Shown here: positions 45,462-53,490 of the stretch, in pieces
Layout of the letters: each line of letters begins with the position of its first letter
How positions within the stretch are numbered: the first letter of the stretch is position 1
Assembly (NCBI RefSeq): GCF_002086815.1
Contig: NZ_MVID01000005.1
Location: 173,398 to 237,397, forward strand
DNA length: 64,000 nucleotides
Direction: 5' to 3'
Origin: Mycolicibacterium parafortuitum
GTDB lineage: Bacteria; Actinomycetota; Actinomycetes; Mycobacteriales; Mycobacteriaceae
The notes under the pieces: model-generated
What the model saw: only the letters and a program-made list of their open reading frames with translations
The model's database searches: none
What the model was told of the DNA's origin: nothing
Program-made: the position numbers and the translations under genes

Positions 45462-48149
45462 TCAGCCCAGATCGCCACCGGCGACGGGCAACACGGTTCC
45501 GGTGATGTACGCCGCCTCGTCGGAGGCCAGGAAGCAGATCGCCGCGGCCTGCTCGTCGAGCGTCCCGTACCGCTTCATCAGGGAGGAGTCCAGCGTCTGG
45601 GTGATGTGCGCGTCGAACCACGCCTGCTCGGTGTCGTCGCGCGGCACCGCGGTGCCGCGCGAGATCCGCCTGGGCGGCGCGGCGGTTCCGCCGGGTGCGG
45701 TGGCGACGACTCTGATCCCCGCGTCGGCGTACTCCATCGCCAGCGAGGCCGTGATCGCGTTGATGCCGCCCTTGGCCGCCGAGTACGGGATGCGGTGAAT
45801 GCCCCGGGTAGCCGCCGAGGAGACGTTGACGATCACCCCGTGTCCCCGCGACACCATCGCGGGCAGCGCCGCATGACAGCAGAACAGAGTGGTCATCAAC
45901 GACCGGTCGATCTCGGCGCGCACCTCGGCGGGCGTGAACTCGGTGAACGGTTTGAAGTTGATCGCCCCGCCCACGTTGTTGATCAACACGTCGATCCGGC
46001 CGAATGCCGAAAGCGCCTGCTGGACCACCGATTCGGCACCCTCGTGGTGTTCGAGGTCGGCCGTGACGGCCACCGCGGGTGAACGTGCCGCCAGCTCGTC
46101 GGCGAGTTCCTTGACCAGCTCAGAACGGTCGGCGAGCACCAGCACCCCGCCCTCGGCGTGGATGCGGCGGGCGGTGCGCTCACCGATGCCCTGCGCGGCG
46201 CCGGTCACCACCACGACCTTGCCGGCGAACCGGCCCGGGGTCACGAACGCCGGCGCCGTCGCGTCCGCGGTATCGGCCATCGCCCGGCGCATCGTCTGCT
46301 TGGACCGCTCGGCGTGCGCGGTGATGAGTGCGCGGGCCGCCTCGCGGTCCCCGGCCTCGAACGCGGCGACGATGTCGACGTGGTCCTGCGCGCACCGGGG
46401 ATGGCACCACGTCGCGTGGCGCAGCACCTCGGTCATCCGGCCCTTGACCCCCAGCGCCTGATACGCCTGCAGCAGGTGGTCGTTGCGGGTGAGCGTGAAC
46501 AGGTAGTCGTGGAACGCCGCGTTGGTCTCGGTGTACTGCTCGGCGTCGACGAAGTGATCCCCGTCGACGTACGGCAGTGTCGACTCGGCCAGCAACCGGT
46601 ATCCGGCCAGCTGGGCGCTCGTGAGGCGTCCCATCGTGAGTTCCAGCGCCCCCAGCTCCAGCGCGGACCGGGCCTCGAAGATCGCGTCGGACTCGCGGAC
46701 CTCGGGATGCTCCTCGCCGATTTGATAGCCGTCGTCGCTGACCACGGTCGCGGTGTCGGCGGTCTGCGGTGCGTGCGCCGACGCGGCGACCGGGTCGAAC
46801 AGGGACTGTCCGGCGATGGCCCGTGCACCGGTGGGCAGCAGCCGGCCGTCGTCGCCGTCGAGCGCCGAGACCGCGCCGCCGCTCGCCGCCACCATGACCT
46901 GACCCGCGACGACCTGACCCGCGACGACCTGACCCGCGACCCGCCGGATCGCGTCGTCCTCCGCGACGACGGGGCGCGCGGCCGCGGGTGCCAGGTCGGC
47001 ACGAGGCAGCACGACCTGCCCGGCCACCGCGCGGGCGTCGGGGGCTGGAAGCAGAACCTCCGCGGCGGGGCCGGCGGACTCCGCGGCCGGTGCGGGTGCC
47101 GGCGCCGAGGCCGCGGCCTTGGCCAGCCCGAACTTCTCGTAGTAGAAGCCGGTGGGTTCCACGCCCGCGGTGTTCAGGTGGGTACGCACCGACTCGACCA
47201 TCGGCGGCGGTCCGCACAGATAGATGGCCAGGTCGCCTCCGTGGAGGTGTTCCGGGGCGATCAGGTTGGTGACGTAGGGGCGGTCGGGGCCCCGGTTGGG
47301 CGCCGAGCTCGCCGGATCGGACACGCAGTAGTCCCACGTGAAGGCCGGGAGCTGCGTCGCGATCTCCTCGATCTCGTCGACGGCGGTCAGATCGTCGTCG
47401 GAGCTGACTCCGTAGATCAGATGGGTCGCGCGGGTGCTGCCCGCGGCCCGCATCGCACGCAGCATCGCCAGGATCGGCGCCAGCCCCGTGCCACCGGCCA
47501 GCAGCAGCACCGGACGTTGCGCCTCCCGCAGGAAGAACGATCCGTTCGGGCCGGTGAACGTCAGCGCGTCCCCGACCTGTGCGCGCTGCGCCAGATAGTC
47601 CGACATCGCGCCGCCGGGAGCCAGCTTCACCAGGAACGTCAGCAGTTCTTCGTGGGGCGCGTTGGAGAACGAGTACGAGCGGGTCTGGTCGGTGCCCGGA
47701 ACCGCGATGTTGACGTACTGACCGGGCAGGAAGGCGAGTTCACCGCGGTTGGGGATCTCGATGCCGATCTTGACGGTGGTCGGGGAGAGCCGCTCCAGCA
47801 GGGTCAGGGTGCCCTGGTAGGTGGCGGCCTGGGTCTTCGCCGAATCCGAGGTGGCCGCGATCTGCAGGACCAGATCCGAGCGCGGCGTCATGCTGCACGG
47901 CAGCACGAAGCCGGCGGCCGCCTCGTCGGGGGCCAACGCGTCGTCGATGTAGGTGCCGCCGTCGTATCTTCCGCTCTCGCACAGCGCCTTACAGGTTCCG
48001 CAGGCGCCGTCGCGGCAGTCCAGCGGGATGTTGATGCGCTGCCGGTAGGACGCGTCGGCGACGGTCTGATCGGGTCGGCAGTTGATGAATCGCGTGACTC
48101 CGTCCTCGAAAGACAGGGCCACCGAGTATGTTTCGGTCACTGTGCTCAC
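45462..48149 (-). CDS. BenC-FCD-BenD fusion: benzoate dioxygenase reductase, FCD domain and diol dehydrogenase
   Basis: One 895-residue ORF from GTG 48149. Residues 1-90 form a plant-type [2Fe-2S] ferredoxin with Cys45, Cys50, Cys53 and Cys85. Residues about 105-345 form the FAD/NAD reductase with RSYS (157-160), GGTGLAP (219-225) and CGPPPM (312-317). A linker (about 345-480) carries VAGQV repeats. Residues about 485-625 are an FCD domain (His547, His590, His612 at metal-ligand positions) with no winged helix. Residues about 637-895 are the cis-diol dehydrogenase: TGAAQGIG (649-656), NNVGG, VNVSS and YSAAK (Tyr789, Lys793). It would supply electrons to BenAB and oxidise the diol product to catechol. 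No stop or frameshift breaks the reading. Confidence 0.9.
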   Translation of the reverse strand: MSTVTETYSVALSFEDGVTRFINCRPDQTVADASYRQRINIPLDCRDGACGTCKALCESGRYDGGTYIDDALAPDEAAAGFVLPCSMTPRSDLVLQIAATSDSAKTQAATYQGTLTLLERLSPTTVKIGIEIPNRGELAFLPGQYVNIAVPGTDQTRSYSFSNAPHEELLTFLVKLAPGGAMSDYLAQRAQVGDALTFTGPNGSFFLREAQRPVLLLAGGTGLAPILAMLRAMRAAGSTRATHLIYGVSSDDDLTAVDEIEEIATQLPAFTWDYCVSDPASSAPNRGPDRPYVTNLIAPEHLHGGDLAIYLCGPPPMVESVRTHLNTAGVEPTGFYYEKFGLAKAAASAPAPAPAAESAGPAAEVLLPAPDARAVAGQVVLPRADLAPAAARPVVAEDDAIRRVAGQVVAGQVVAGQVMVAASGGAVSALDGDDGRLLPTGARAIAGQSLFDPVAASAHAPQTADTATVVSDDGYQIGEEHPEVRESDAIFEARSALELGALELTMGRLTSAQLAGYRLLAESTLPYVDGDHFVDAEQYTETNAAFHDYLFTLTRNDHLLQAYQALGVKGRMTEVLRHATWCHPRCAQDHVDIVAAFEAGDREAARALITAHAERSKQTMRRAMADTADATAPAFVTPGRFAGKVVVVTGAAQGIGERTARRIHAEGGVLVLADRSELVKELADELAARSPAVAVTADLEHHEGAESVVQQALSAFGRIDVLINNVGGAINFKPFTEFTPAEVRAEIDRSLMTTLFCCHAALPAMVSRGHGVIVNVSSAATRGIHRIPYSAAKGGINAITASLAMEYADAGIRVVATAPGGTAAPPRRISRGTAVPRDDTEQAWFDAHITQTLDSSLMKRYGTLDEQAAAICFLASDEAAYITGTVLPVAGGDLG
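46896..46940. repeat. Three perfect 15-bp tandem repeats in the benC-FCD linker
   Basis: The unit gacctgacccgcgac occurs three times in a row (46896-46910, 46911-46925, 46926-46940). On the coding (minus) strand it gives VAGQV units, and related VAGQV and AIAGQ phrases lie elsewhere in the linker. In-frame repeats change the linker length without disrupting either flanking domain. Confidence 0.9.
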
Positions 48150-48150
48150 C

Positions 48151-48678
48151 TCAGAAGTGGTAGACGTCCACCACGTGGTGGATGTAGTCGTTCTTGAGCA
48201 CCACGGTTTTGCGGCGGATCAACGGCTGCTCACCGCCGAAGTCGATGGTGTAGAAGGAGGTGCCGTAGTACGGATCGATGGTCTTGTAGCGGAAGTACAT
48301 GGTGTGCCAGTTGAATCGCACGTCGACGACGTCGCCTCGACGCTCGATGACCTCCACGTTCGAGATGTTGTGGCTGGTGCGCGGTTCCGGCAGAGAGGTT
48401 GCCGACGACCGTTCGGTGCGGATCCGGAACACCCGGTCCTCCAGCCCGCCCTTGTTCGAGTAGTAGATCAGCGAGATGTCGCGTTGGGGATCCTCGACGA
48501 GCCGGTCGTCGTCGGTCCAGGCCGGCATCCAGTAGACGACGTCGTCGGCGTAGCAGGCCAGCCACTTCTCGAATTCGCGGTCGTCCAGATACCGGGCCTC
48601 GCGGTACAGGAACTGCTCGATCGCGTTCTGGGTGATGAGTGCGCCTGTGGTGACGGCATTTTCGGTGGTGGCGGTCAT
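48151..48678 (-). CDS. benB: Benzoate 1,2-dioxygenase small subunit (BenB)
   Basis: This is the beta subunit of the Rieske ring-hydroxylating dioxygenase. The 175-residue protein has the cystatin-like fold sequence IEQFLYREARYLDDREFEKW (about 20-39), YADDVVYWMPAW, GGLEDRVFRI, and a late GTSFYTIDFGG. The start ATG 48678 sits 1 nt after the benA stop. A longer reading by 4 codons overlaps benA. It has a structural role; catalysis is in BenA. Confidence 0.92.
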   Translation of the reverse strand: MTATTENAVTTGALITQNAIEQFLYREARYLDDREFEKWLACYADDVVYWMPAWTDDDRLVEDPQRDISLIYYSNKGGLEDRVFRIRTERSSATSLPEPRTSHNISNVEVIERRGDVVDVRFNWHTMYFRYKTIDPYYGTSFYTIDFGGEQPLIRRKTVVLKNDYIHHVVDVYHF

Positions 48679-48679
48679 G

Positions 48680-50047
48680 TCAGTGAACATCCTTCTGCGC
48701 CGCGGCGCGCATCGTTTCCAGCCAGTAGCCGTGCTGCACCGGGTAGAGGCCTTCGTCTTCGTTCTTGACGCCGGACGAGATCACGTTGTCGAGCCCGAGC
48801 GAACGCGCGACGTCGTCGGGGCCGTCGAGCCAGTGCTGGGCGCCGCGGCTCATGTCGTTCCACGGTGCCGCCTCGGCGCGGAAGGTGAGCTGGCAGGACC
48901 GGAACTCCTCGAGGTCGTCGGGGGTGGCCATGCCGGAGGCGTTGAAGAAGTCCTCGTACTGCCGGATGCGGTTGGCGCGGGCCTGTGCGCTCTCGCCCTT
49001 GGGGGCGATGCAGTAGATGGTCACCTCGGTCCGGTCCGGCGCGATCGGGCGGAAGTGCCGGATCTGTGTCGAGAACTGGTCCATCACATACACATTCGGG
49101 TAGACGCACAGGTTGCGCGACCCCTTGACCATGAACTCGCCCTTGGCGTCGCCATGGGTGGCCTTGAGGTCGTCGAGCTTGTCCCACAGTGGCCGGTCCT
49201 GCGGGTTGGCCGCCCACGTCCACAGGCACAGATGACCGTGCGGGAACGACCAGTACCCGCCACCTGACTTGCCCCACCCGCCGGCGTCGAGGGCCTTGGT
49301 CTCGTTCTTGGACTCGCCGGTGCCGCGGCGGCTGGTGGTCGCCGCATAGTTCCAGTGCGTCGCGGTGACGTGATATCCGTCGGCGCCGTTCTCCGCCTGG
49401 ACTTTCCAGTTGCCGTCGTAGGTGTAGGTGGAGGATCCGCGCAGCACCTCCAGTCCGTCGGGGGACTGGTCGACGAGCATGTCGATGACCTTGGTCGCGT
49501 CGCCGAGATGGTCGGTCAAGCCGACCACGTCGGGGTTGAGGCTGCCGAACAGGAAACCGCGGTAGCTCTCGAAGCGGGCGACGCGGGTCATGTTGTGCGA
49601 GCCGTCGACGTTGAACGCCTCCGGGTACCCGGCGCCGTCGGGGTCCTTCACCTTCAGCAGCGCGCCGTCGTTGCGGAACGTCCAGCCGTGGAACGGGCAC
49701 GTCAGTGTCATCCGGTTGTCGGTCTTGCGCCGGCAGATCATCGCGCCGCGGTGCGCGCACGCGTTGATCAGACAGTTCAGGCTGCCGTCCTTGGAGCGGG
49801 TGATCACCACGGGCTGACGCCCGATGAAGGTGGTGAAGTAGTCGCCGGGATTGGCGACCTGACTCTCGTGCGCCAGGTAGACCCAGTTGCCCTCGAAGAT
49901 GTGCTTCATCTCGAGTTCGAAGATCTCCTCGTCGGTGAAGATGCGCCGGTTGGCGCGGAACACGCCGGCCTCCGGGTCGTCGATGACCGCGTCGGCGAGG
50001 ACCGCCGCCACATGTGTCCTGGGTTCGGTCGATGCCGTGGTCGTCAT
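48680..50047 (-). CDS. benA: Benzoate 1,2-dioxygenase large subunit (BenA)
   Basis: This subunit inserts O2 into benzoate to form the cis-diol carboxylate. The 455-residue protein has the Rieske site CAH (Cys97, His99) and CPFH (Cys117, His120), then the mononuclear iron ligands in [10 protein letters not shown] (His226, His231). The acidic third ligand is not pinned down. Substrate preference (benzoate or toluate) is not settled by sequence alone; catBAC and pcaFDIJ point to benzoate. ATG 50047 faces a 252-nt divergent gap shared with the second LysR. Confidence 0.92.
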   Translation of the reverse strand: MTTTASTEPRTHVAAVLADAVIDDPEAGVFRANRRIFTDEEIFELEMKHIFEGNWVYLAHESQVANPGDYFTTFIGRQPVVITRSKDGSLNCLINACAHRGAMICRRKTDNRMTLTCPFHGWTFRNDGALLKVKDPDGAGYPEAFNVDGSHNMTRVARFESYRGFLFGSLNPDVVGLTDHLGDATKVIDMLVDQSPDGLEVLRGSSTYTYDGNWKVQAENGADGYHVTATHWNYAATTSRRGTGESKNETKALDAGGWGKSGGGYWSFPHGHLCLWTWAANPQDRPLWDKLDDLKATHGDAKGEFMVKGSRNLCVYPNVYVMDQFSTQIRHFRPIAPDRTEVTIYCIAPKGESAQARANRIRQYEDFFNASGMATPDDLEEFRSCQLTFRAEAAPWNDMSRGAQHWLDGPDDVARSLGLDNVISSGVKNEDEGLYPVQHGYWLETMRAAAQKDVH

Positions 50048-50115
50048 CAGGGAGCCTCCGCGAGTCCGTGAAAGTGATGTCTACCTGCACACTGGCAGTG
50101 AGTGGCGGTCGTCAC

Positions 50116-50133
50116 ACTAGGGCTATGCCTAGT
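50116..50133. promoter_or_regulatory. Candidate operator ACTAGG-N6-CCTAGT in the ben/cat divergent gap
   Basis: A perfect 6-bp inverted repeat with 6-nt spacer lies 69 nt before benA and 166 nt before lysR-catBAC. The 252-nt gap (50048-50299) is the only space where control of both ben and cat can sit. A more AT-rich stretch at 50150-50215 may hold the plus-strand promoter, though no clear -10/-35 pair stands out. Confidence 0.5.
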
Positions 50134-50299
50134 CCTGACCTGGGCGGCAATTGATAAAGAAAGTCGCTCAAAAGCGCCAAATCAGGTCTTTGTGATGTAT
50201 GGATGGCGGGTCTACCGTCGAGGGTGTCGACGGTCACAGAGCGACCGTCCGAGGACCCCGGCCACACCGCCCGGCCGACGGGAGAACAAGGAGTCACCG

Positions 50300-51211
50300 A
50301 TGGAACTGCGTCACCTGCGCTACTTCCTGGCGGTGGCCGACACCTGCCATTTCGGGCAGGCCGCCGAGCAACTGCACATCGCGCAGCCTGCGCTGTCATA
50401 TGCCATCCGGCAACTGGAGAACTCGGTGGACGCGACCTTGTTCACCCGGACCACCCGGCACGTGGCGTTGACCCCGGCAGGGGAGTTCCTGCGGGCGGAG
50501 GCCACCCGGATCCTCGACGGTGTCGATGCGGCGCAACGAGGGGTGCGCCGCATCGCCGCCGGCCGCAGCGGCCTGCTGCGGCTCGGCCTGACCGGGACCG
50601 CGGCGTTCTCACACCTGCCGAGGATCGCCCGGATTGTGCGGCAGGAGCTGCCGGCCGTCGCCCTCGACATCCACGCCGACCTGCTGACCCCGACCCAGTG
50701 CGAGGGGCTGCGCACCGGCGCGCTCGACCTCGGTGTGCTGCGTCCACCGGCGGTCGGCGGCGACGTGGCAACGCGCACCATCGACGCGGAGCCGTTGATC
50801 CTCGCGCTCTCCGCCGACCACCGCCTGGCCGCCGAACCGGTGGTGTCGCTGGCCGATCTGCGCAGCGAGCCGTTCATCGGCTACTCCGCGCAGGATTCGG
50901 CCGTCAACGACGCGGTGACGCGCAGTTGCCGCACGGCCGGCTTCGTGCCGCACCGTGAACACAGTGCCCCGGGGACCGCTGTGCTGCTCGCCCTCGTCGC
51001 CGCCGGCCTCGGCGTATCCGTCGTCCCGGCATCGGTGCGCGCACTGCCGTTGCGCGGCGTCGTGTTCCGGGATCTCGTCGACGGCGGAACCGTCGACCTG
51101 GCACTGGCCTGGCGCGACGGCGCCGACAACCCGGTGGTCGATGCCGTCGTCGCCGTGCTCGCCGGGGCACTGAGCCCCCTCGACCATTCCGCATTTCAGG
51201 AGCAACCGTGA
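50300..51211 (+). CDS. LysR-family regulator, first gene of the cat operon
   Basis: The 303-residue protein starts MELRHLRYFLAVADT with helix-turn-helix FGQAAEQLHIAQPALSYAIR (about 18-37). The effector domain follows to about 290. Unlike the usual divergent catR, it is on the same strand as catB and overlaps it by 4 nt (GTGA), so it is co-transcribed with catBAC. It may also control benA across the gap. The ATG 50300 follows aaggag. Benzoate or muconate as inducer is an inference from the gene set. Confidence 0.9.
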   Translation: MELRHLRYFLAVADTCHFGQAAEQLHIAQPALSYAIRQLENSVDATLFTRTTRHVALTPAGEFLRAEATRILDGVDAAQRGVRRIAAGRSGLLRLGLTGTAAFSHLPRIARIVRQELPAVALDIHADLLTPTQCEGLRTGALDLGVLRPPAVGGDVATRTIDAEPLILALSADHRLAAEPVVSLADLRSEPFIGYSAQDSAVNDAVTRSCRTAGFVPHREHSAPGTAVLLALVAAGLGVSVVPASVRALPLRGVVFRDLVDGGTVDLALAWRDGADNPVVDAVVAVLAGALSPLDHSAFQEQP

Positions 51212-52332
51212 AAATCACTGCCGTCGAGGCGATCCCGTTCGCGATCCCTTACCTCAAGCCGCTGAAGTTCGCCTCGGGAGAGGTCCGCACCGCCGAGCAC
51301 GTGCTGGTGCGGGTGCACACCGACGAAGGTGTCGTGGGGGTGGCCGAGGCGCCGCCGCGGCCGTTCACCTACGGCGAGACCCAGGACGGCATCCTCGCGG
51401 TGATCCGGCAGATCTTCGCCCCGCAGATCGTCGGCCTGACACTGACCGAACGGGAAGTGGTGGCCTCACGGCTGGCGCGCACGGTCGGCAACCCGACCGC
51501 GAAAGCCGCTGTGGACATGGCGATCTGGGATGCGCTGGGACGCAGCCTCGACCTGTCGGTCAGCGCGATGCTCGGCGGCTACGGCGACCACATGCGCGTC
51601 AGCCACATGCTCGGCTTCGACACCCCGGACAAGATGGTCGCCGAGGCCGAACGCATCCAGGCCGAGTACGGGATCTCGACGTTCAAGGTGAAGGTGGGCC
51701 GCCGCCCCGTCACGCTGGACACCGCGGTGGTCCGCGCGCTGCGGGAACGCTTCGGCGACACCGTGGACCTCTACGTCGACGGCAACCGCGGCTGGACGGC
51801 GTCGGAATCGCTGCGCGCGCTCAAGGAGATGGCCGACCTCGACCTGATCTTCGCCGAGGAATTGTGCCCCGCCGACGACGTTCTGGGCCGGCGATGGCTG
51901 GTCCAACACACCGACATCCCGTTCATCGCCGACGAATCCGTGCCCACGCCCGCCGACGTGACCCGCGAGGTACTCGGCGGATCGGCCACCGCGATCAGCA
52001 TCAAGACCGCCCGCACCGGCTTCACCGGATCCCGGCGCGTCCACCACCTCGCCGAGGGACTCGGCCTGGAGATCGTGATGGGCAATCAGATCGACGGCCA
52101 ACTCGGTACCGCCTGTGCGGTGGCGTTCGGCGCCGCGTTCGAGCTGACCTCGAGGCGGGCCGGGGAGCTGTCGAACTTCCTGGACATGTCCGATGACCTG
52201 CTCACCAGCCCGCTGTGCATCCGCGACGGATTACTCCACGTACCCCCGGGACCCGGCCTCGGAATCGAGATCGACCCGGACAAGCTCGACCACTACCGCA
52301 CCGATCACCAGAACCAGAAGGACCAGCCATGA
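51208..52332 (+). CDS. catB: Muconate cycloisomerase (CatB)
   Basis: It converts cis,cis-muconate to muconolactone. The 374-residue enolase-superfamily protein has the catalytic Lys in FKVKVGRRP (about 153-161) and metal ligands in LYVDGNRGW, IFAEELCP and FIADESVP. The opposing Lys is in AISIKTARTGFTG. Start GTG 51208 overlaps lysR; the stop overlaps catA as ATGA. Confidence 0.92.
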   Translation: MKITAVEAIPFAIPYLKPLKFASGEVRTAEHVLVRVHTDEGVVGVAEAPPRPFTYGETQDGILAVIRQIFAPQIVGLTLTEREVVASRLARTVGNPTAKAAVDMAIWDALGRSLDLSVSAMLGGYGDHMRVSHMLGFDTPDKMVAEAERIQAEYGISTFKVKVGRRPVTLDTAVVRALRERFGDTVDLYVDGNRGWTASESLRALKEMADLDLIFAEELCPADDVLGRRWLVQHTDIPFIADESVPTPADVTREVLGGSATAISIKTARTGFTGSRRVHHLAEGLGLEIVMGNQIDGQLGTACAVAFGAAFELTSRRAGELSNFLDMSDDLLTSPLCIRDGLLHVPPGPGLGIEIDPDKLDHYRTDHQNQKDQP

Positions 52333-53195
52333 CCACCATCGAGAGCCCGATCGACACCGCATCGGCCGCAGCCTCCGGCGCCTCGGCCACCGAACGCTTC
52401 CAGACCGACAAGTCGCCGTTCGACGCGGTGCGCGACACCCCGAAGGAGCGCGTCGATCTGCTTGCCCGCGAAGTGCTCTCGGCGGTGCACGACACCATCC
52501 GCCGCCACCGCGTCACCTACGACGAGTACAACGCACTCAAGGCGTGGCTGATCAACGTCGGCGCCGACGGGGAATGGCCGCTGTTCCTCGACGTCTGGGT
52601 CGAGCACGTCGTCGAAGATGTGGCGACCGACCACCGCGAGGGCAACAAGGGCACCATCGAGGGTCCCTACTACGTGCCGAATTCACCCGAATGCGGTGCG
52701 CGCGGCACCATTCCGATGCGCGACGGTGAGCAGGGCACCCCACTGGTGTGGGACGGCGTCATCACCAGCACCGACGGATCGCCGCTGCAGGGCAAGGTCG
52801 AACTCTGGCACGCCGACGCCGACGGCTTCTACTCGCAGTTCGCCCCGAACCTGCCGGAGTGGAATCTGCGCGGATCCTTCAGCACCGGCCCCGACGGCGC
52901 GTTCGAGATCACCACGATCCGTCCCGCGCCGTATCAGATCCCGACCGACGGATCCTGCGGCAAGCTCATCGCGGCGGCCGGCTGGCATGCGTGGCGTCCC
53001 GCCCATCTGCACGTGAAGGTGTCCGCGCCCGGCCACGAACTGCTGACCGCGCAGCTCTACTTTCCCGGTGATCCGCACAACGAGGACGACATCGCCGGGG
53101 CGGTCAAGGACGAACTGATCCTGGCGCCGCGTGAGCAGGCCGACGGCACGCACCGGGTCGGCTACAACTTCGTCCTCGACCCGGTGAAGGCGTGA
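52329..53195 (+). CDS. catA: Catechol 1,2-dioxygenase (CatA)
   Basis: This intradiol enzyme opens catechol to cis,cis-muconate with O2. The 288-residue protein has the N-terminal dimer helix region, and Fe(III) ligands fit Tyr168 (DGFYSQF), Tyr202 (APYQIP), His226 and His228 (PAHLHVK). GTIEGPYYVP is near residues 108-117. Chlorocatechol or hydroxyquinol homologues are possible, but the neighbours favour catechol. ATG 52329 overlaps catB by 4 nt. Confidence 0.94.
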   Translation: MTTIESPIDTASAAASGASATERFQTDKSPFDAVRDTPKERVDLLAREVLSAVHDTIRRHRVTYDEYNALKAWLINVGADGEWPLFLDVWVEHVVEDVATDHREGNKGTIEGPYYVPNSPECGARGTIPMRDGEQGTPLVWDGVITSTDGSPLQGKVELWHADADGFYSQFAPNLPEWNLRGSFSTGPDGAFEITTIRPAPYQIPTDGSCGKLIAAAGWHAWRPAHLHVKVSAPGHELLTAQLYFPGDPHNEDDIAGAVKDELILAPREQADGTHRVGYNFVLDPVKA

Positions 53196-53202
53196 CCGGC
53201 TG

Positions 53203-53487
53203 ATGCTCTTCCACGTACGCATGGACGTCGCGATCCCGCCGGACATGGATCCGCAGGTGCGGGCGCAGACGGTGCACCGGGAGAAGGAGTACTCCCAGCA
53301 GCTGCAGCGTGACGGCAAGTGGCCCCACATCTGGCGCATCGTCGGCGAGTACGCGAACTATTCGATCTTCGATGTCGACTCCAATGACGAACTGCACCAG
53401 ATCCTTTCCGGTCTGCCGCTGTTCCCGTACATGAAGATCCACGTCACCCCGCTGGCGGTGCATCCGTCGGACGTGAAGGCGGGCTAG
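53203..53487 (+). CDS. catC: Muconolactone delta-isomerase (CatC)
   Basis: The 94-residue protein moves the lactone double bond to give 3-oxoadipate enol-lactone, the PcaD substrate. It starts MLFHVRMDVAIPPDMDP and has KWPHIWRIVGEYANYSIFDV and SGLPLFPYMKIHVTPL, the normal CatC pattern and length. It lies 7 nt after catA and ends 3 nt before the convergent PAP2 gene. Confidence 0.94.
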   Translation: MLFHVRMDVAIPPDMDPQVRAQTVHREKEYSQQLQRDGKWPHIWRIVGEYANYSIFDVDSNDELHQILSGLPLFPYMKIHVTPLAVHPSDVKAG

Positions 53488-53490
53488 GGG

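Noticed and set aside
42968..45505. 845-residue plus-strand frame opposite the LAL gene
   Set aside because: No domains; the minus frame has Walker motifs and a LuxR helix-turn-helix.
46896..46940. CRISPR array
   Set aside because: The repeats are directly adjacent 15-mers without spacers and lie in a coding frame.
45462..48149. Frameshifted or merged separate benC and benD genes
   Set aside because: The frame is continuous, the linker is in frame and domain junctions are clean, so I keep it as one protein; an assembly error cannot be fully excluded.
46158..48197. 679-residue plus-strand frame opposite benC-FCD-D
   Set aside because: Its sequence is Arg/His/Gln/Gly-rich with no recognisable domain, as expected for the antisense of a high-GC gene; the minus-strand frame carries all motifs.
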